Shown here piece after piece: positions 1-9,608 of a stretch of DNA of 24,271 nt. Every line of letters starts with the position of its first letter. Position 1 is the stretch's first letter. The notes beneath the pieces are model-generated. The model did not search any database. It saw only the letters and a list, made by a program, of their open reading frames with translations, and was not told the origin of the DNA. This DNA is from Ichthyophonus hoferi (taxonomy: Eukaryota; Opisthokonta; Ichthyosporea; Ichthyophonida; Ichthyophonidae): contig NAOQ01000619.1 of assembly GCA_002751075.1 (NCBI GenBank), positions 14,369 to 38,639 of the forward strand, read 5' to 3'. The position numbers and the translations under genes were made by a program.

Positions 1-43
1 TACGATACTATACTATACTATACTAAACTATACTATACTATAC
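1..43. repeat. TATAC pentanucleotide microsatellite
   Basis: Repeats of TACTA/TATAC with few interruptions reach the left edge, inside the next UFC1 intron. Confidence 0.8.
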
Positions 44-56
44 CGTCATTACCTAC

Positions 57-1556
57 CTATACATCTTTCCTGTCTTCCCATCTAGTTCTGGTATTTTAAT
101 CTCTGGAGCTGTCACTGGATAGGTTACTGGGATCTAGGATAAAACAGAGACTCCATTAGATAAAAACCGCAAAACTATTTATAGATAAAGGAATAGATCA
201 CCTTGAAATAAGTATAGGCTATTATACCACTATACTTTTCTACTGGCTTACTATTATGCTATTATATTCACACTAGCTTAATATATACATACAAAACCTT
301 ACCTCAAATTCTACCTCAAACTCATACTTTATCATGTCATGCACGTGCCAACAGGTCCCAAACCATCGTGTTCCCTTCTCATTGGATGATACTCTAAACC
401 AATCACTGTCCGCCATTTTATTCATTTGGATATACTGTGTATTGATTGGAGGATTGGAATAAGTAGTATAATAAAAATTACAATAAGAGTGATCACTGGT
501 TAAATTAATGAATTTAAATTTAGTATGGCATTTCTATTGATTTCTTGAATATGGTAAAATTCTAAACAGCAGGGACTAACTATAATAAGGATGCTATTGG
601 TAGATGATTTCCAGGATAGTGTGATTGGTGCTTAATGATGTCACACTATATGATTGTGGTTTTGGTACACTATAATCACACAATTTATCGTACTATATCA
701 TAGTATATTATATTATAATATACGTTTATCATAGGGTATATTAAGTAATTGTTTTAATAAAGTTAAAATAATATGTTAGAGTAACACCATGTGTAAATAG
801 GACGTAGAGTTTATTGACCAAGATTGTAGGTTACTATTTTGTATATAAATTTTAATTGTAATAAACCAAATATAATATAATACAACAAAATACAATACAA
901 CGTAAGATATATAACATAATACAATATAACGCAAGACAATATTATATTATATAATATAATACAACATACTACAAAAATACAATACAATACAATACAATAT
1001 AGTACAAAACAATAAAATACAAGACAATATAGCACGATCCAACACAATACCACAATACTATACAATATAATGCATATAACATATGGTTTATCAGAGACTA
1101 ATCTAACTACCTATTGGTATACTAAGTGTATATTTACTCTGGTAACTATAGTAATAGGATAGTGCACAGTGTATATATAAACGAGATAGTGTTCAGCGTG
1201 TAGATAAATGGGATATAAAGGTAACTAGGCGAGTCAGAACTATCCAACCTTAGAACCACTAGAGGATGCTTTCATAATGGTGTGGGTAAAGGGAGATCCT
1301 TATATACATGTAGTATTCTATGTCCTATATATATATATGCTATTATATATAGTGGTAGTGTTTTACCTTTATTAGTGCGTCCTACTCTTCCTCTAACATA
1401 TATTACACATGCTATTATGTTATTAGATATAGTGGTTGTAGTGGTAATGTGTACCTTTATTAGTGCCTCGTACTCTTCCTTTAACCTTTGCACCCAGGCC
1501 TCCTTGTCTCTAGGTCCGGCACGAGTATAGCAGACAGGGAGATCTTTCTCGTTCAT
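57..1556 (-). CDS. UFC1: UFM1-conjugating enzyme (E2), N-terminal three exons, partial at left edge
   Basis: UFC1 is the E2 that takes UFM1 from UBA5 and passes it on with the UFL1 ligase. I see three coding exons: 1455-1556, 303-434 and 57-133, each with AG acceptors and GT donors (GTACAC, GTAAGG, GTAGGT) and phases 0, 0 and 2. Exon 1 gives [20 protein letters not shown] then [14 protein letters not shown], close to human [17 protein letters not shown]. Exon 2 contains [26 protein letters not shown]. Exon 3 contains [12 protein letters not shown] and LDGKTGKMY, the UBC-fold strands before the catalytic cysteine. The ATG is supported by an in-frame TGA six bases upstream. About 104 residues are present of roughly 167 in human; the active-site Cys and C-terminus lie outside the window. 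Family assignment is very secure; only the exact N-terminus could differ. Confidence 0.93.
435..1454 (-). other. UFC1 intron 1, with microsatellites and a duplicated donor region
   Basis: This intron of about 1.02 kb runs from donor GTACAC to an ACAG acceptor. It holds a degenerate TACAA/TATAA pentamer array (about 868-1075) and a diverged tandem copy of the exon 1 end (about 1329-1398). I see no other coding sequence; the open frames here come from the pentamer array. Confidence 0.8.
868..1075. repeat. degenerate TACAA/TATAA pentanucleotide array
   Basis: About 200 bases are built almost wholly of TACAA, TATAA and close variants. The array lies in UFC1 intron 1 and has no coding value. Confidence 0.8.
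1329..1480. repeat. tandem duplication covering the end of UFC1 exon 1 and its donor
   Basis: Two diverged copies, about 1329-1398 and 1401-1480, share TGCTATTAT, TATAGTGGT, ACCTTTATTAGTGC and ACTCTTCCT in order. The right copy contains the exon 1 end used above (ALIK then GTACAC). The left copy keeps the same AATAAAG then GTAAAAC donor context but carries an in-frame stop, so it looks like a non-functional copy lying inside intron 1. Confidence 0.75.
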
Positions 1557-2265
1557 GTTTCAGATATCAAGATATATATGTATGTATGTATGTAGCTATG
1601 TAGGTAAATAGGTAGGTAGATATGTAGATATGTAAATATGTATACGTAAATATATATCTTCAGTCTCAATCTGTGAGCTAATTGGTTAATTGTTTTCCCT
1701 TAATGTCAATCTTAGAATGGAATGTGATGATACCATAGCCACGTACAATTGAACTTACATGTACAAACTAGGGACATTTAATATAAATATAAATAAAAAA
1801 ATAATACTAAAAAAAAATATAAATGAAAAAAATAACTGATTAGTAGTTATATATATACAAAAAAGAATTTATATTCCATATATATACGCGATGCACCATA
1901 ACTGTAGGTAACAGTTTTATAAATGCTTAACCTGCCTACAAGAGTATAACATTATTTGCTATCTCATCTATAAATCCATCACGTAAAATAACATTTCTTT
2001 TTAATAATAATAATATTATTATTATTCACGCTGGTTTATTTCTGGCACACTATAATGTTATCATTTCCTGGACTGTGTAGCAGTAGTAATAGGAAGGATG
2101 TATGACATCATGTAAGCTATTGAGGCACAATAAGAGCACATCACAAAAAAAATTGTATAAACTTTCACCCGTAGTGCAGGTAAATATATGGATGTTAAAA
2201 GTTTAAAAAATAATAATACAGAGAATTTTAAATGTTTATTATTATTATTATTATTACTCTGAGTA
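1557..2265. other. intergenic region upstream of UFC1
   Basis: Directly upstream of the UFC1 start lies a TATG/GTAG tetranucleotide tract (about 1573-1657). AT-rich DNA follows, with short TAA/TTA runs near 2003-2026 and 2236-2256. I see no exon. The promoter of UFC1 should lie here, but no distinct box can be called. Confidence 0.6.
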
Positions 2266-2718
2266 CTATTTATAACAATTTGTGGTAGGCGCCAGTGACG
2301 TGTCCACAGGCTCAGGGTGTCCAATTAATGATAACATGGAAGTGCTATTTACTGGGGTAACAACTGAGTTATGAGATAACTTTAATCTGTATTTTATAGA
2401 AAACAGTGTAGGATAAGAACTAAAAAGCAACGTGTGCATAGATTCTATTTCCGTGCTACTTGTAAAGTGTCATGCAGTAACAAGTTGGGCTGGAATTCTT
2501 GCTCTAATTTGTTTACAAGGAAAGACATATCTTGCACAATATGAATAATCAGACAATGGTATTAAACCTAACTGTATATAGTGCATGTTGTTGGAATCCA
2601 AAGTGACTAAAATATTCTTTCTATTGGTAGAACATGTGACTTCCGTACGGTGTTCATGCTTATGATCAAGTTCTAATACAGAAGTAGACATTACAATGGG
2701 CCAAGTATTCCTAAACAT
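2266..2718 (-). pseudogene. unrecognised open frame with one internal stop
   Basis: One minus-strand frame is open from 2718 to 2266 apart from a single TGA at 2470-2472, unusual for DNA this AT-rich. It begins MFRNTWPIVMSTSVLELDHK just after a possible acceptor (TTCCGTAG). The first part has three cysteines around GLIPLSDYSYCARYVFPC, loosely like the last strand of a fibronectin type III domain. After the TGA the frame continues with serine- and threonine-rich sequence including LIGHPEPVDTSLAPTT and ends in TAG. I do not recognise a family. It could be a decayed exon, or two exons with a short unrecognised intron. Confidence 0.35.
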
Positions 2719-3629
2719 CTACGGAATTATATATATATAAGGAGATTTGTTTAAAAAATTAGAAAATACAAAGCTTTGTAGTTACTGGACTGTCCCTTTC
2801 TGTTTATTGGCATATTTCGTTCTTTTTTAATCAAGGTTTCCCAACTTTAGTATAATGGGGATGCAAATATACAAATTACTTTGGTTCAAAATGAAATAGT
2901 TAAATTGATTATTATTGGCTGATACCCTTTGGAAAGTTCAGTTAGGTCCACTCAATTGGTTGATCTTGATCTTGATATTCCAATCAATCTAAGGTATTGT
3001 ACCCATCCTTTGGATAGCTGGCTTCCGTATTTAGGAGATTGCACGCACACCTTTCTAGTTAGTAAAGTATATTGACCAATCATTTCGTTTGGCTGAGAGA
3101 TTCATCAAAATAGCTAATTTGGACCAATCATTTTATGATCCTGTAACTAACTGTCAGTCTTGCAATAAATATAATTGTAGCTCAAACATTAAGATAAAAA
3201 TGCAAAATTTATTTTCTAGAATCACATGGATGCAAAAAGATCGTAAATATTGATTATGAAACGCAAATTGGAAATATTATTGGCAATTAAGTCACAAAAT
3301 AGATTACTTAAAAAACAATCACAGAATAGCCATATTAAAAATAATAACCTATTAAAACATGATTTGTTGATCGAGCCAACGCTGACCAATAGACGCTCGT
3401 AATTAAATAGAGCTAAGTTTGAAATCATCCATTCGATTAAACTGGAGTTATATACATGCGTTGAAATCCTAACTACTTTTGTTTTGGAGGTTTAAAAGAA
3501 ATAATATTAGCACGTATTTATAATATCTCTACAGTACAGTTGATTGATAATAGATTTTAAAGAAAAATACGCTATCGCATACTTCGCCATCAAAGTGTTT
3601 GTAATGCTACAAATCAAGAATCTCTTCAG
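2719..3629. other. gene-poor AT-rich region
   Basis: No convincing exon is visible. It contains one copy of a diverged repeat (3068-3177) and a 48-codon plus-strand frame near 3257-3403 that starts MKRKLEILLAIKSQ but lacks splice or homology support. Confidence 0.5.
3068..3177 (+). repeat. diverged repeat, copy 1
   Basis: This aligns at roughly 60 to 65 percent with 4751-4899. Shared blocks in order are TATATTGACCAATCA, GAGAGATTCAT, TAGCTAATTTGG, CAATCATTTTATGATCCTG and CAGTCTTG. Confidence 0.45.
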
Positions 3630-4235
3630 TGGATACCTCTAAAGATATACTGTCCTTTCTTCAAGGAATCCTCAACCAGGTAGAGACCAACCTAATAAAA
3701 AGCAGCAGTAACCTTGCCATTGGAAGTGTTTATTGTTTGGTTCCATTCAGTAATGGTATTTATTCTTATTTGTTAAATTTACTTTGTATATATAAATGTA
3801 TGTACATTAAATAATAGATTAATTATTGTGGTACTGTATTGGCTAAATATCATTTAAATTTTAATTTGTTTATTCATTGGATATAATATGATTATTTATT
3901 TATCAGTATATCAGTAAAAGATCTGTCTTTCCCTTTTATCCTCCACACTCACATACTCGTTCTAATCGTAATCTCCCTCTCCCCACTGCAGCCTTAGTAC
4001 CCTCTTGTGCGTCTCTGCCTGTAATAGCAAGGTCGTCACCCAACATCTAATTGATAACCATTCTCATATATTTGATACTAGTTTAGATAATAGCATCCAT
4101 GACCAAGCAAATAGTTGGTTTAGTGTTGATTTATTCTTAGACGTATTAGCTATATCTACCTATAGTAGCAAGGAATTCATTAAATGCAATAAAACTTACT
4201 TCTTTAAACAACTAACACCAATACATATGAATATG
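3630..4235 (+). CDS. RhoGAP-like domain fragment, two exon-like pieces
   Basis: RhoGAP domains stimulate GTP hydrolysis by Rho-family GTPases. Piece 1 follows acceptor CTTCAG and reads DTSKDILSFLQGILNQ then VETNLIKSSSNLAI, matching the helix and the N..M/I..SNLAi motif that normally precedes vFGP. Piece 2, 3992-4235, follows the acceptor CCCACTGCAG and contains NSKVVTQHLIDNHSHIFD, matching the terminal RhoGAP helix (NkvVe.LIen...iF). It ends in a strong donor, GTAAGG. The phases do not join neatly: donors at 3680 or 3756 give either the wrong frame or the wrong phase, and VFGP is replaced by GSVYCLVPF. The catalytic arginine-finger region is not visible upstream. It may be a decaying copy or part of a larger gene whose other exons I cannot find. 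Confidence 0.4.
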
Positions 4236-4750
4236 TAAGGCTGGGATAGTAATTTATTTTATTTAATGTTCCTTGACTACTGACATTCTATATTCACTAA
4301 AATTTGATTTAGATAAATTTTTTTATTAAAAAAATCACAATGTTTGGTTAGAATGGTATACTATATGTAGTTTTGATTTGTTTTAATATACTGCACTGGT
4401 GTATAAATTTTAAATATATCTGGTTTGATTTAACTTTAATAGGTTGCTTTAAATTATGTTTAGTAACTTTTAACTATATTTTGTACGATTTCAAGATCAA
4501 AAGGTTTTCTATTTGTATTTAAAATATTACGACTCCAAACAGACGTTGATTAATAAATGGGGCTGCAAATTGAAACCAATAAAATCATAGTTTGTTATAT
4601 TTAGATGTCCACTTTGCTATCTATGTTTGTTTTGCGATATAATTCTTTTTCTCTTTCATATCATATTGTATTATATCATATTATATCTTACCATATCGTA
4701 TGCCATATTTAGACTATACGCATTTGATAAATTCTTTGATTTATGGGAAT

Positions 4751-4899
4751 ATATATTAACCAATCAATTGTTAATTTAGATAAGAGTTTCATTCAATTTG
4801 GTTAGTTTGGGCTAATCATGTCATAGTCCTGCTTTTAGTCAATCAATCAGCGATATTACGGGCTCTTTCAGTTAACAGTCTTGTAATATTATTTAATTA
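4751..4899 (+). repeat. diverged repeat, copy 2
   Basis: This is the partner of 3068-3177: TATATTAACCAATCA, AAGAGTTTCATTCA, GGTTAGTTTGG, CTAATCATGTCATAGTCCTG and CAGTCTTG occur in the same order. Confidence 0.45.
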
Positions 4900-5115
4900 C
4901 GCCATTAATTATACTATGTATTGAATTAATTGAATAATAATTATTGTAGTCTACATATATTATGCTATAGTTTAAAGTATAAAAGGATTATGTCTGTGTT
5001 AAAACTCTTCTTATTTTTTAGCAGTTAAAGTTATACTAAATAAAGTTTACTTCCTGTAATGTAATTATCTACTTGGAATGTCGGTTAACATGCATAATAT
5101 CATATATTATGTATC

Positions 5116-5162
5116 TGTATATAGGTAGGTGCTAACACCTCTTTGGTATTCTCATTGTTTGA
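5116..5162 (+). repeat. short interspersed motif repeat, copy 1 of 4
   Basis: The pattern is TATAGGTAGGTGCTAA, then CTCTTTGGTATT, then ATTGTTTGAGG. It is related to copies at 5221, 8571 and 8671, and is flanked by ATATTATGTATCTG-like sequence as in the 8671 copy. Confidence 0.45.
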
Positions 5163-5220
5163 GGGAATACATTATAAAACTTAAATAAAAATGAAAAATA
5201 ATACATATTTCAATATATCT

Positions 5221-5262
5221 ATATAGGTACTAGTATCTCTCTGGTGCTATTGTTAGGATCTC
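5221..5262 (+). repeat. short interspersed motif repeat, copy 2 of 4
   Basis: ATATAGGTACTAGTATCTCT then CTGGTGCTATTGTTAGGATCT (split here for length) matches the other copies in order and spacing. Confidence 0.45.
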
Positions 5263-5329
5263 ACCGAAAGAAACCTGGGCACTAAGTACAGAAGGAAAGA
5301 AATAGATGGATAATGTGTCAAAATAACGT

Positions 5330-5910
5330 ACTTTTTGTGTTTTCATTGTTCGATAATTTTTTCCGGAAATAAGTAGCGACAGCCTCGGTCCCTGTAACTT
5401 ATATACTAAGATACAAATTACTAGATAGAAGATATTGAAGATAGCGGCGGCTATTTTGTATCAACGGTTAAATTACTACAGATCTATTGGTTTACGTAAG
5501 TGGACGTTTAATTAAACTAGCAATTAATTCTATTAGTTTTTAAAGAATTAGGTACGAATTTTATTTTGCATATTTGGTTTGTATATTTAGTTTCATGAAA
5601 TTGGCTAATTGGTTTTATCAATACATATATAGTTTTTGCCTGAAATAAGTAAAGACAGGCTCAATCCATGCGACTTATACCCATCTATAATCGAGTAAAT
5701 ACCAACTTAATGGGTGTTTTGGCGTATACTCTTGCATATATGGAGTACAGAGATATAGGCTGACACATAACTTTTATTATTACGTCTAGATTGCGCTAAC
5801 TCCTTTCGCCAGACTACATATGCAATATTCATTGTTAATAATATCAAATGACTAGAGCTATATAAAGAAATATCCAAATTAATCAAATATTCATTTTTTT
5901 AATATACTTT
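5330..5910 (+). repeat. interspersed repeat family, copy A (internally duplicated)
   Basis: This copy shares GGAAATAAGTAGCGACAG, GCGGCTATTTTGTATCAACG, GCAATTAATTCTATTAG and the tail TAGAGCTATATAAAGAAATA then CCAAATTAATCAAATATT with copies near 15.7-16.7 kb and 17.1-18.3 kb. A segment is present twice inside it (about 5340-5402 and 5610-5690: GAAATAAGTA..GACAG..C..TCC..GACTTATA). I find no terminal inverted repeats and no long open frame. Confidence 0.55.
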
Positions 5911-7019
5911 AAATGCTTGCAGAAGATTTACGATATATATATATATATTATTATGGGAATTAAATATTAAATATATTATAGAAATAAGTTATATATTATT
6001 CTATTTAAGTCCGCAAACGTACAATTGTTATTACTATACAGTAACATAAATGCGTCAAAAAGGATTGTCATTGTTATTGTTACAAGTTTTAAAATTTGAT
6101 TACATTGATAATTGGCAGCGAATGGGATAAAGGATAAAAGTACAAATATATTGCAGCCAATAGAAAAGTAGAAATCCCAGGAATCATTTTTATGTAGCAA
6201 GACATCCTCACCCATTGTTATTACTATTAGTATTATTCCCATTTATAGGTATATATATATGAAAATAAAAAATAATCATGATTTTCACACCCCGAACCCT
6301 TTGTTGATTTTTGCCTATAGTTCTATTACGATCTGGTTTTGAGTACGTATGTGTACATATATATGTATATGCATATGTATATGTGTATGTATGTATTAGA
6401 AATATCATAGTAATAAGTATTGCAGTCAATAAACATCACCGTACTAATTGTACTAACCATCAGCTATCACAAGGGGAGTAATTAATAATATATTAATGCT
6501 TTTATAAAAATATAAACACAGACAGACAAACATACTCATACTCACGTAGTTATAAACAAGTAACCATAAAAACCTTTTTTAATTATTTAATATCTTTATG
6601 CACTTCAAAGTAGCCATCTCTTCACTTTGTATACCGCCAATGATCATATTATCCGTCATTTTTAATGCCATTGTTATCCTGACGACACATCAAACCCCAC
6701 CTCACACCTCACACTTTTATATTGCGAAAGGCATTTGGTCTCTACACTATATTCATGTTGCTTCTATCTTTAAATAATTATTTATTAAATTTGTGTTTAT
6801 TATTATGTCACAAAATATATATATATCTATTAGTAGAAATTTCTGCAAAGCAAAAACACAAATTTATATATTCTAATTGAATTAAGCATAACATTATATT
6901 AAAGACCAGCAGGTATTGGCATATCTACACATTTAAGATTACAATTATGAAAATTATAATTTTATAAAGGCCTACAATCGCCAACGGATGCATCCATTGA
7001 AGTACTATCTATGCAAAAT

Positions 7020-7640
7020 CAGATAAATGCAAGATGCTTATATGAAATTGTGCTGAGAGAAGGTTGGCATATCTCTCACCAAGGACAACAAAAAAAAAAG
7101 TCCGCAAGAAGGTCAGCATAACCCTCGTTAAGGGCAAAACTAGTCCTCAGACTTATACACATCATTCGGTTAGGGTTGGCCGCTCTGCGGTAGCATAACC
7201 GTTTTTTGTGCTGGTGGTTGGTGGTTTTGTTGTATAAAAAAAAGTCTTCTACAAACCATTTCCTACAATATTTTACATTATTAAGGATGGGAATAGGAAT
7301 ATATTAGGTTATACGATATTCTACCATGCAATATTACAGTGCTACTTGTTGTTATGCCTAAATAGACGTGTTCTGGCAACTTAACTATTTTTTGTGTGTT
7401 TTTTCGTAGCTTGGATAAGACGGAAGACTACTATTAGCTATTTCCTACAATTTATTGCATTTTTTGGTATACCTAAATATGTGCTTAGCAACAATATAAA
7501 CAGTTTTGTTTTGAAGAACCGGTGATAGGGAGAGGGGTCTTTGAGATGGAAAGCTGCTGCTCGCCCGTTTTTATAATTTCTAATTTGTTGGCAAGCTTAA
7601 ATATATGCCTGTATCTGCTCAAAAATAATAATAAAGCATT
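7020..7640 (+). repeat. degenerate tandem repeats
   Basis: Two short units (about 7057 and 7106) share GAAGGT..GCATA..CTC....AAGG.CAA. A second set near 7250, 7440 and 7575 shares ATTTCCTACAAT and ATGCCTAAATA/ATACCTAAATA followed by GCAAC. An open frame at 7501-7659 lies within the second set and is probably by chance. Confidence 0.4.
7168..7203 (+). other. two-stem inverted repeat
   Basis: The outer arms CGGTTA and TAACCG pair perfectly. Inside, CCGC and GCGG pair around a TCT loop. It could form a small hairpin, but I see no promoter, terminator or tRNA context. Confidence 0.35.
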
Positions 7641-7790
7641 TATAAGTAATTACGGTTGATAAATGTATTGGTTCTTATAATAATCTGTAGTAGTTCTATT
7701 GACTTGTGCACAGATTTCGAAGTCTTCAATTAGATATTGTTTAGAAGTGTCTAATGCTGGGTTAGCAATAAGGGCAGCTTTTAACTATAA

Positions 7791-8204
7791 CTCTGCCGAG
7801 ATTTACCATCTAAACATCTAGAGTCTTTACTAGAAGACCAACTAGTCAAATCTGGTACCGATAAACCATTAGATGATGCTTGTTTAATCTCCATCTACAA
7901 TAAAAGTGGTGTAGATCATAGTTACTGCACACAGTGCAAGTTTCAGAATACGACATCTAAGGCGTCTCTGAAATCAGAGCATTTGCGTGTACTGCAGGTA
8001 GGACTCACAGGGACTTTTGCTTGTCCTTTACCAAATGATAGCTATCTAGATCAACCAATAGTAGATAGGAACATTGTACGTCAAATAGAACTCAGTACAA
8101 CAGATAATACTTCTATTTGCAATACTTTGTTAAGTAAATCATTATCACTGCATATTCTGGACCATCTAAAAGTACAAGTACGAACTCTCGAACCTTTACA
8201 ATGA
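7791..8204 (+). CDS. unrecognised exon-like open frame
   Basis: One plus frame is open from 7791 to the TGA at 8202-8204, with protein-like composition. It contains DLPSKHLESLLEDQLVKSG, then DDACLISIYNKSG and the cysteine pair SYCTQC. At 7997 a CAG is followed by the donor GTAGGA in phase 0. An exon from roughly 7801-7824 to 7997 could therefore splice in phase to the next piece at 8281. Alternatively the frame runs on through ACPLPNDSYLDQP and RQIELSTTDN to the stop. I do not recognise the family, and no start codon is clear. It may belong with the RhoGAP-like pieces upstream, which lie on the same strand, but that is a guess. Confidence 0.35.
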   Translation, partial: LCRDLPSKHLESLLEDQLVKSGTDKPLDDACLISIYNKSGVDHSYCTQCKFQNTTSKASLKSEHLRVLQVGLTGTFACPLPNDSYLDQPIVDRNIVRQIELSTTDNTSICNTLLSKSLSLHILDHLKVQVRTLEPLQ

Positions 8205-8280
8205 CTATGACTTACTAAATTTGAACCACTTATGCATCAGTAACAAAAATCGCAATGGAATGTATTATAGCTAAAGAAAG

Positions 8281-8394
8281 CTAAGGGCTTTTATAGCCCT
8301 CTATCAACAAAATGCGATTCAGGAGCAGTTAGTTAGAGCTTTAGCCTGCAAACTACATGACGACAGCAGCCAAATAGAACTCAGTAAAAAACAG
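8281..8394 (+). CDS. unrecognised 38-codon exon-like segment, helical
   Basis: This follows an AAAG acceptor context and ends in CAG before donor GTAATA, phase 0 at both ends. The peptide LRAFIALYQQNAIQEQLVRA continues as LACKLHDDSSQIELSKKQ and looks alpha-helical, possibly coiled coil. It could join the frame ending at 7997 (phase 0). A 16-base block, CAAATAGAACTCAGTA, occurs here and also near 8086 in the same frame, giving QIELS in both places. No family recognised. Confidence 0.35.
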
Positions 8395-8570
8395 GTAATA
8401 GTTTTATTTCCAATGGAATTATTGTCCAATTGTTCTGCAAAATAATAACATAAATAACGTTCTATATGTAGGTATCTATAGATTTAAAAATAAAAATAAA
8501 AATAATAGATGAAAATAAATTAAAATGAATAATAATTTAGTAGTAATAATTATAACTATATACACATACA

Positions 8571-8617
8571 TACTCATGGTAATATTTTTCTGGTATTGTT
8601 ATTGTTAGGAGATATGT
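8571..8617 (+). repeat. short interspersed motif repeat, copy 3 of 4
   Basis: TCTGGTATTGTTATTGTTAG then GAGATATG matches the ends of the copies at 5221 and 8671. Confidence 0.45.
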
Positions 8618-8670
8618 AAATTTACATCTAAATTTAAATTTAAAACAAATAATAGCATATATAACATTAT

Positions 8671-8719
8671 ATATGTAGGTGCTATTATCTCTATGATATT
8701 ATAGTTGTTAGGAGATATG
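8671..8719 (+). repeat. short interspersed motif repeat, copy 4 of 4
   Basis: ATATGTAGGTGCTATTATCT then CTATGATATTATAGTTGTTA and GGAGATATG follow the same order as the other copies. Confidence 0.45.
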
Positions 8720-9140
8720 CATGACCTCTGACTAGTACAATAAATAACATTTAAAAAGATTAAGTTATTGGGATTAACCTATTTCTATTGGATTGTTCAA
8801 ATTTAAATCATAATTACAACTATACGTGTTGTAGGGTATTTTGAATGTTATTATTAGAACGACTTGTTATCCTGGCTATATCTCATACCTAATATTTAAT
8901 ATTTAACAATATAGTGTGATGTAAAAGGTAATATATACAAACATAAAATATAGTATATATATATATATATATTATGTCATCACTTATAATAGCTTCAATA
9001 TTTGAAAATGGATACTTTATAAGTTTTTATACGAATCAATCATTAAACTATTAGGGTTAATATCGCCTTGTCTTTATATTTCAAACCTCTTCATTTATTG
9101 CGTTGGCTGAGCACGTGACCCGTTTAAAGTGGAAGCCAAT

Positions 9141-9239
9141 TGGATATTGTATAATATTTAATTAAAAATCGTCAATTAAAAATAAAGAAGATAATTAATA
9201 TACATGTAAATAATGTTAAAATAATAATTTAATATACAA
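9141..9239 (+). repeat. repeat shared with the last OSCP intron, copy 1
   Basis: This aligns at about 70 percent with 9726-9819. Shared blocks are TATTTAATTAAAA, AATAAAGAA/GTAAAGAA, TAATATACAT, AATGTTAAAA/AATGTGAAAA and CAATATACAA-like ends. Confidence 0.55.
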
Positions 9240-9608
9240 TGAATGACTCTGAACCATTGGCATAGATTAGAGTGGAACTGTGATGTAGGCCTACAGTATT
9301 ATATATTTAGATATGGATGCATAAATGGAATATATAGGTAGATAGATACATGAGGATATATACCTATATATCTATATACCTTTACATATTACATAACCAA
9401 TGACTGACCTCCATTAAATAAAAGAGGCTGTACAATAGCTATTATTTTCCCCTTATGTTATGACGCATTTAAGACTTTCTATGACGGAATAAACATGAGA
9501 CCAATCAATCAATAGACAGATAGTATTAATTCAATAAAATATTAATCTACCTATAGTCCAATCCAATCCTAGTCGTGATGTCATAGATCTTCCTTATACT
9601 ATTCAATC

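Larger units (their letters stand above)
4239..7790. other. long gene-poor region with several repeat families
   Basis: About 3.5 kb contains no exon I can support. It holds a TATCATAT-type array (about 4655-4705), repeat copies at 4751-4899, 5116-5162, 5221-5262 and 5330-5910, an ATGTATAT tract (about 6345-6395), and degenerate tandem repeats at 7020-7640. The open frames at 5976-6242 and 6208-6429 on the minus strand are low-complexity. Confidence 0.55.
8395..9608. other. intergenic region downstream of the OSCP gene
   Basis: AT-rich sequence contains two copies of the short motif repeat (8571-8617 and 8671-8719), an AT run (about 8953-8972) and a repeat matching an OSCP intron (9141-9239). 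No exon is visible. The OSCP polyadenylation site should lie in the right-hand part, but no AATAAA is seen close to the stop on the minus strand. Confidence 0.5.

Noticed and set aside
811-1065. 84-codon minus-strand frame rich in Tyr, Leu, Ile and Cys
   Set aside because: It is a direct translation of the TACAA/TATAA pentamer array inside UFC1 intron 1.
3622-3679. Alternative reading of the RhoGAP-like exon as ESLQWIPLKIYCPFFKESST
   Set aside because: This frame splices in phase to 3992, but its peptide has no RhoGAP features, whereas the other frame carries the SNLAI motif.
7020-7210. Possible tRNA-derived SINE
   Set aside because: There is a small hairpin and some repeated GGTTGGC/GGTCAGC blocks, but no convincing A and B boxes or acceptor stem.
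7501-7659. 52-codon plus frame containing FEEPVIGRGVFEMESCC
   Set aside because: It sits in degenerate tandem repeats and ends in low-complexity Asn/Lys; no family recognised.
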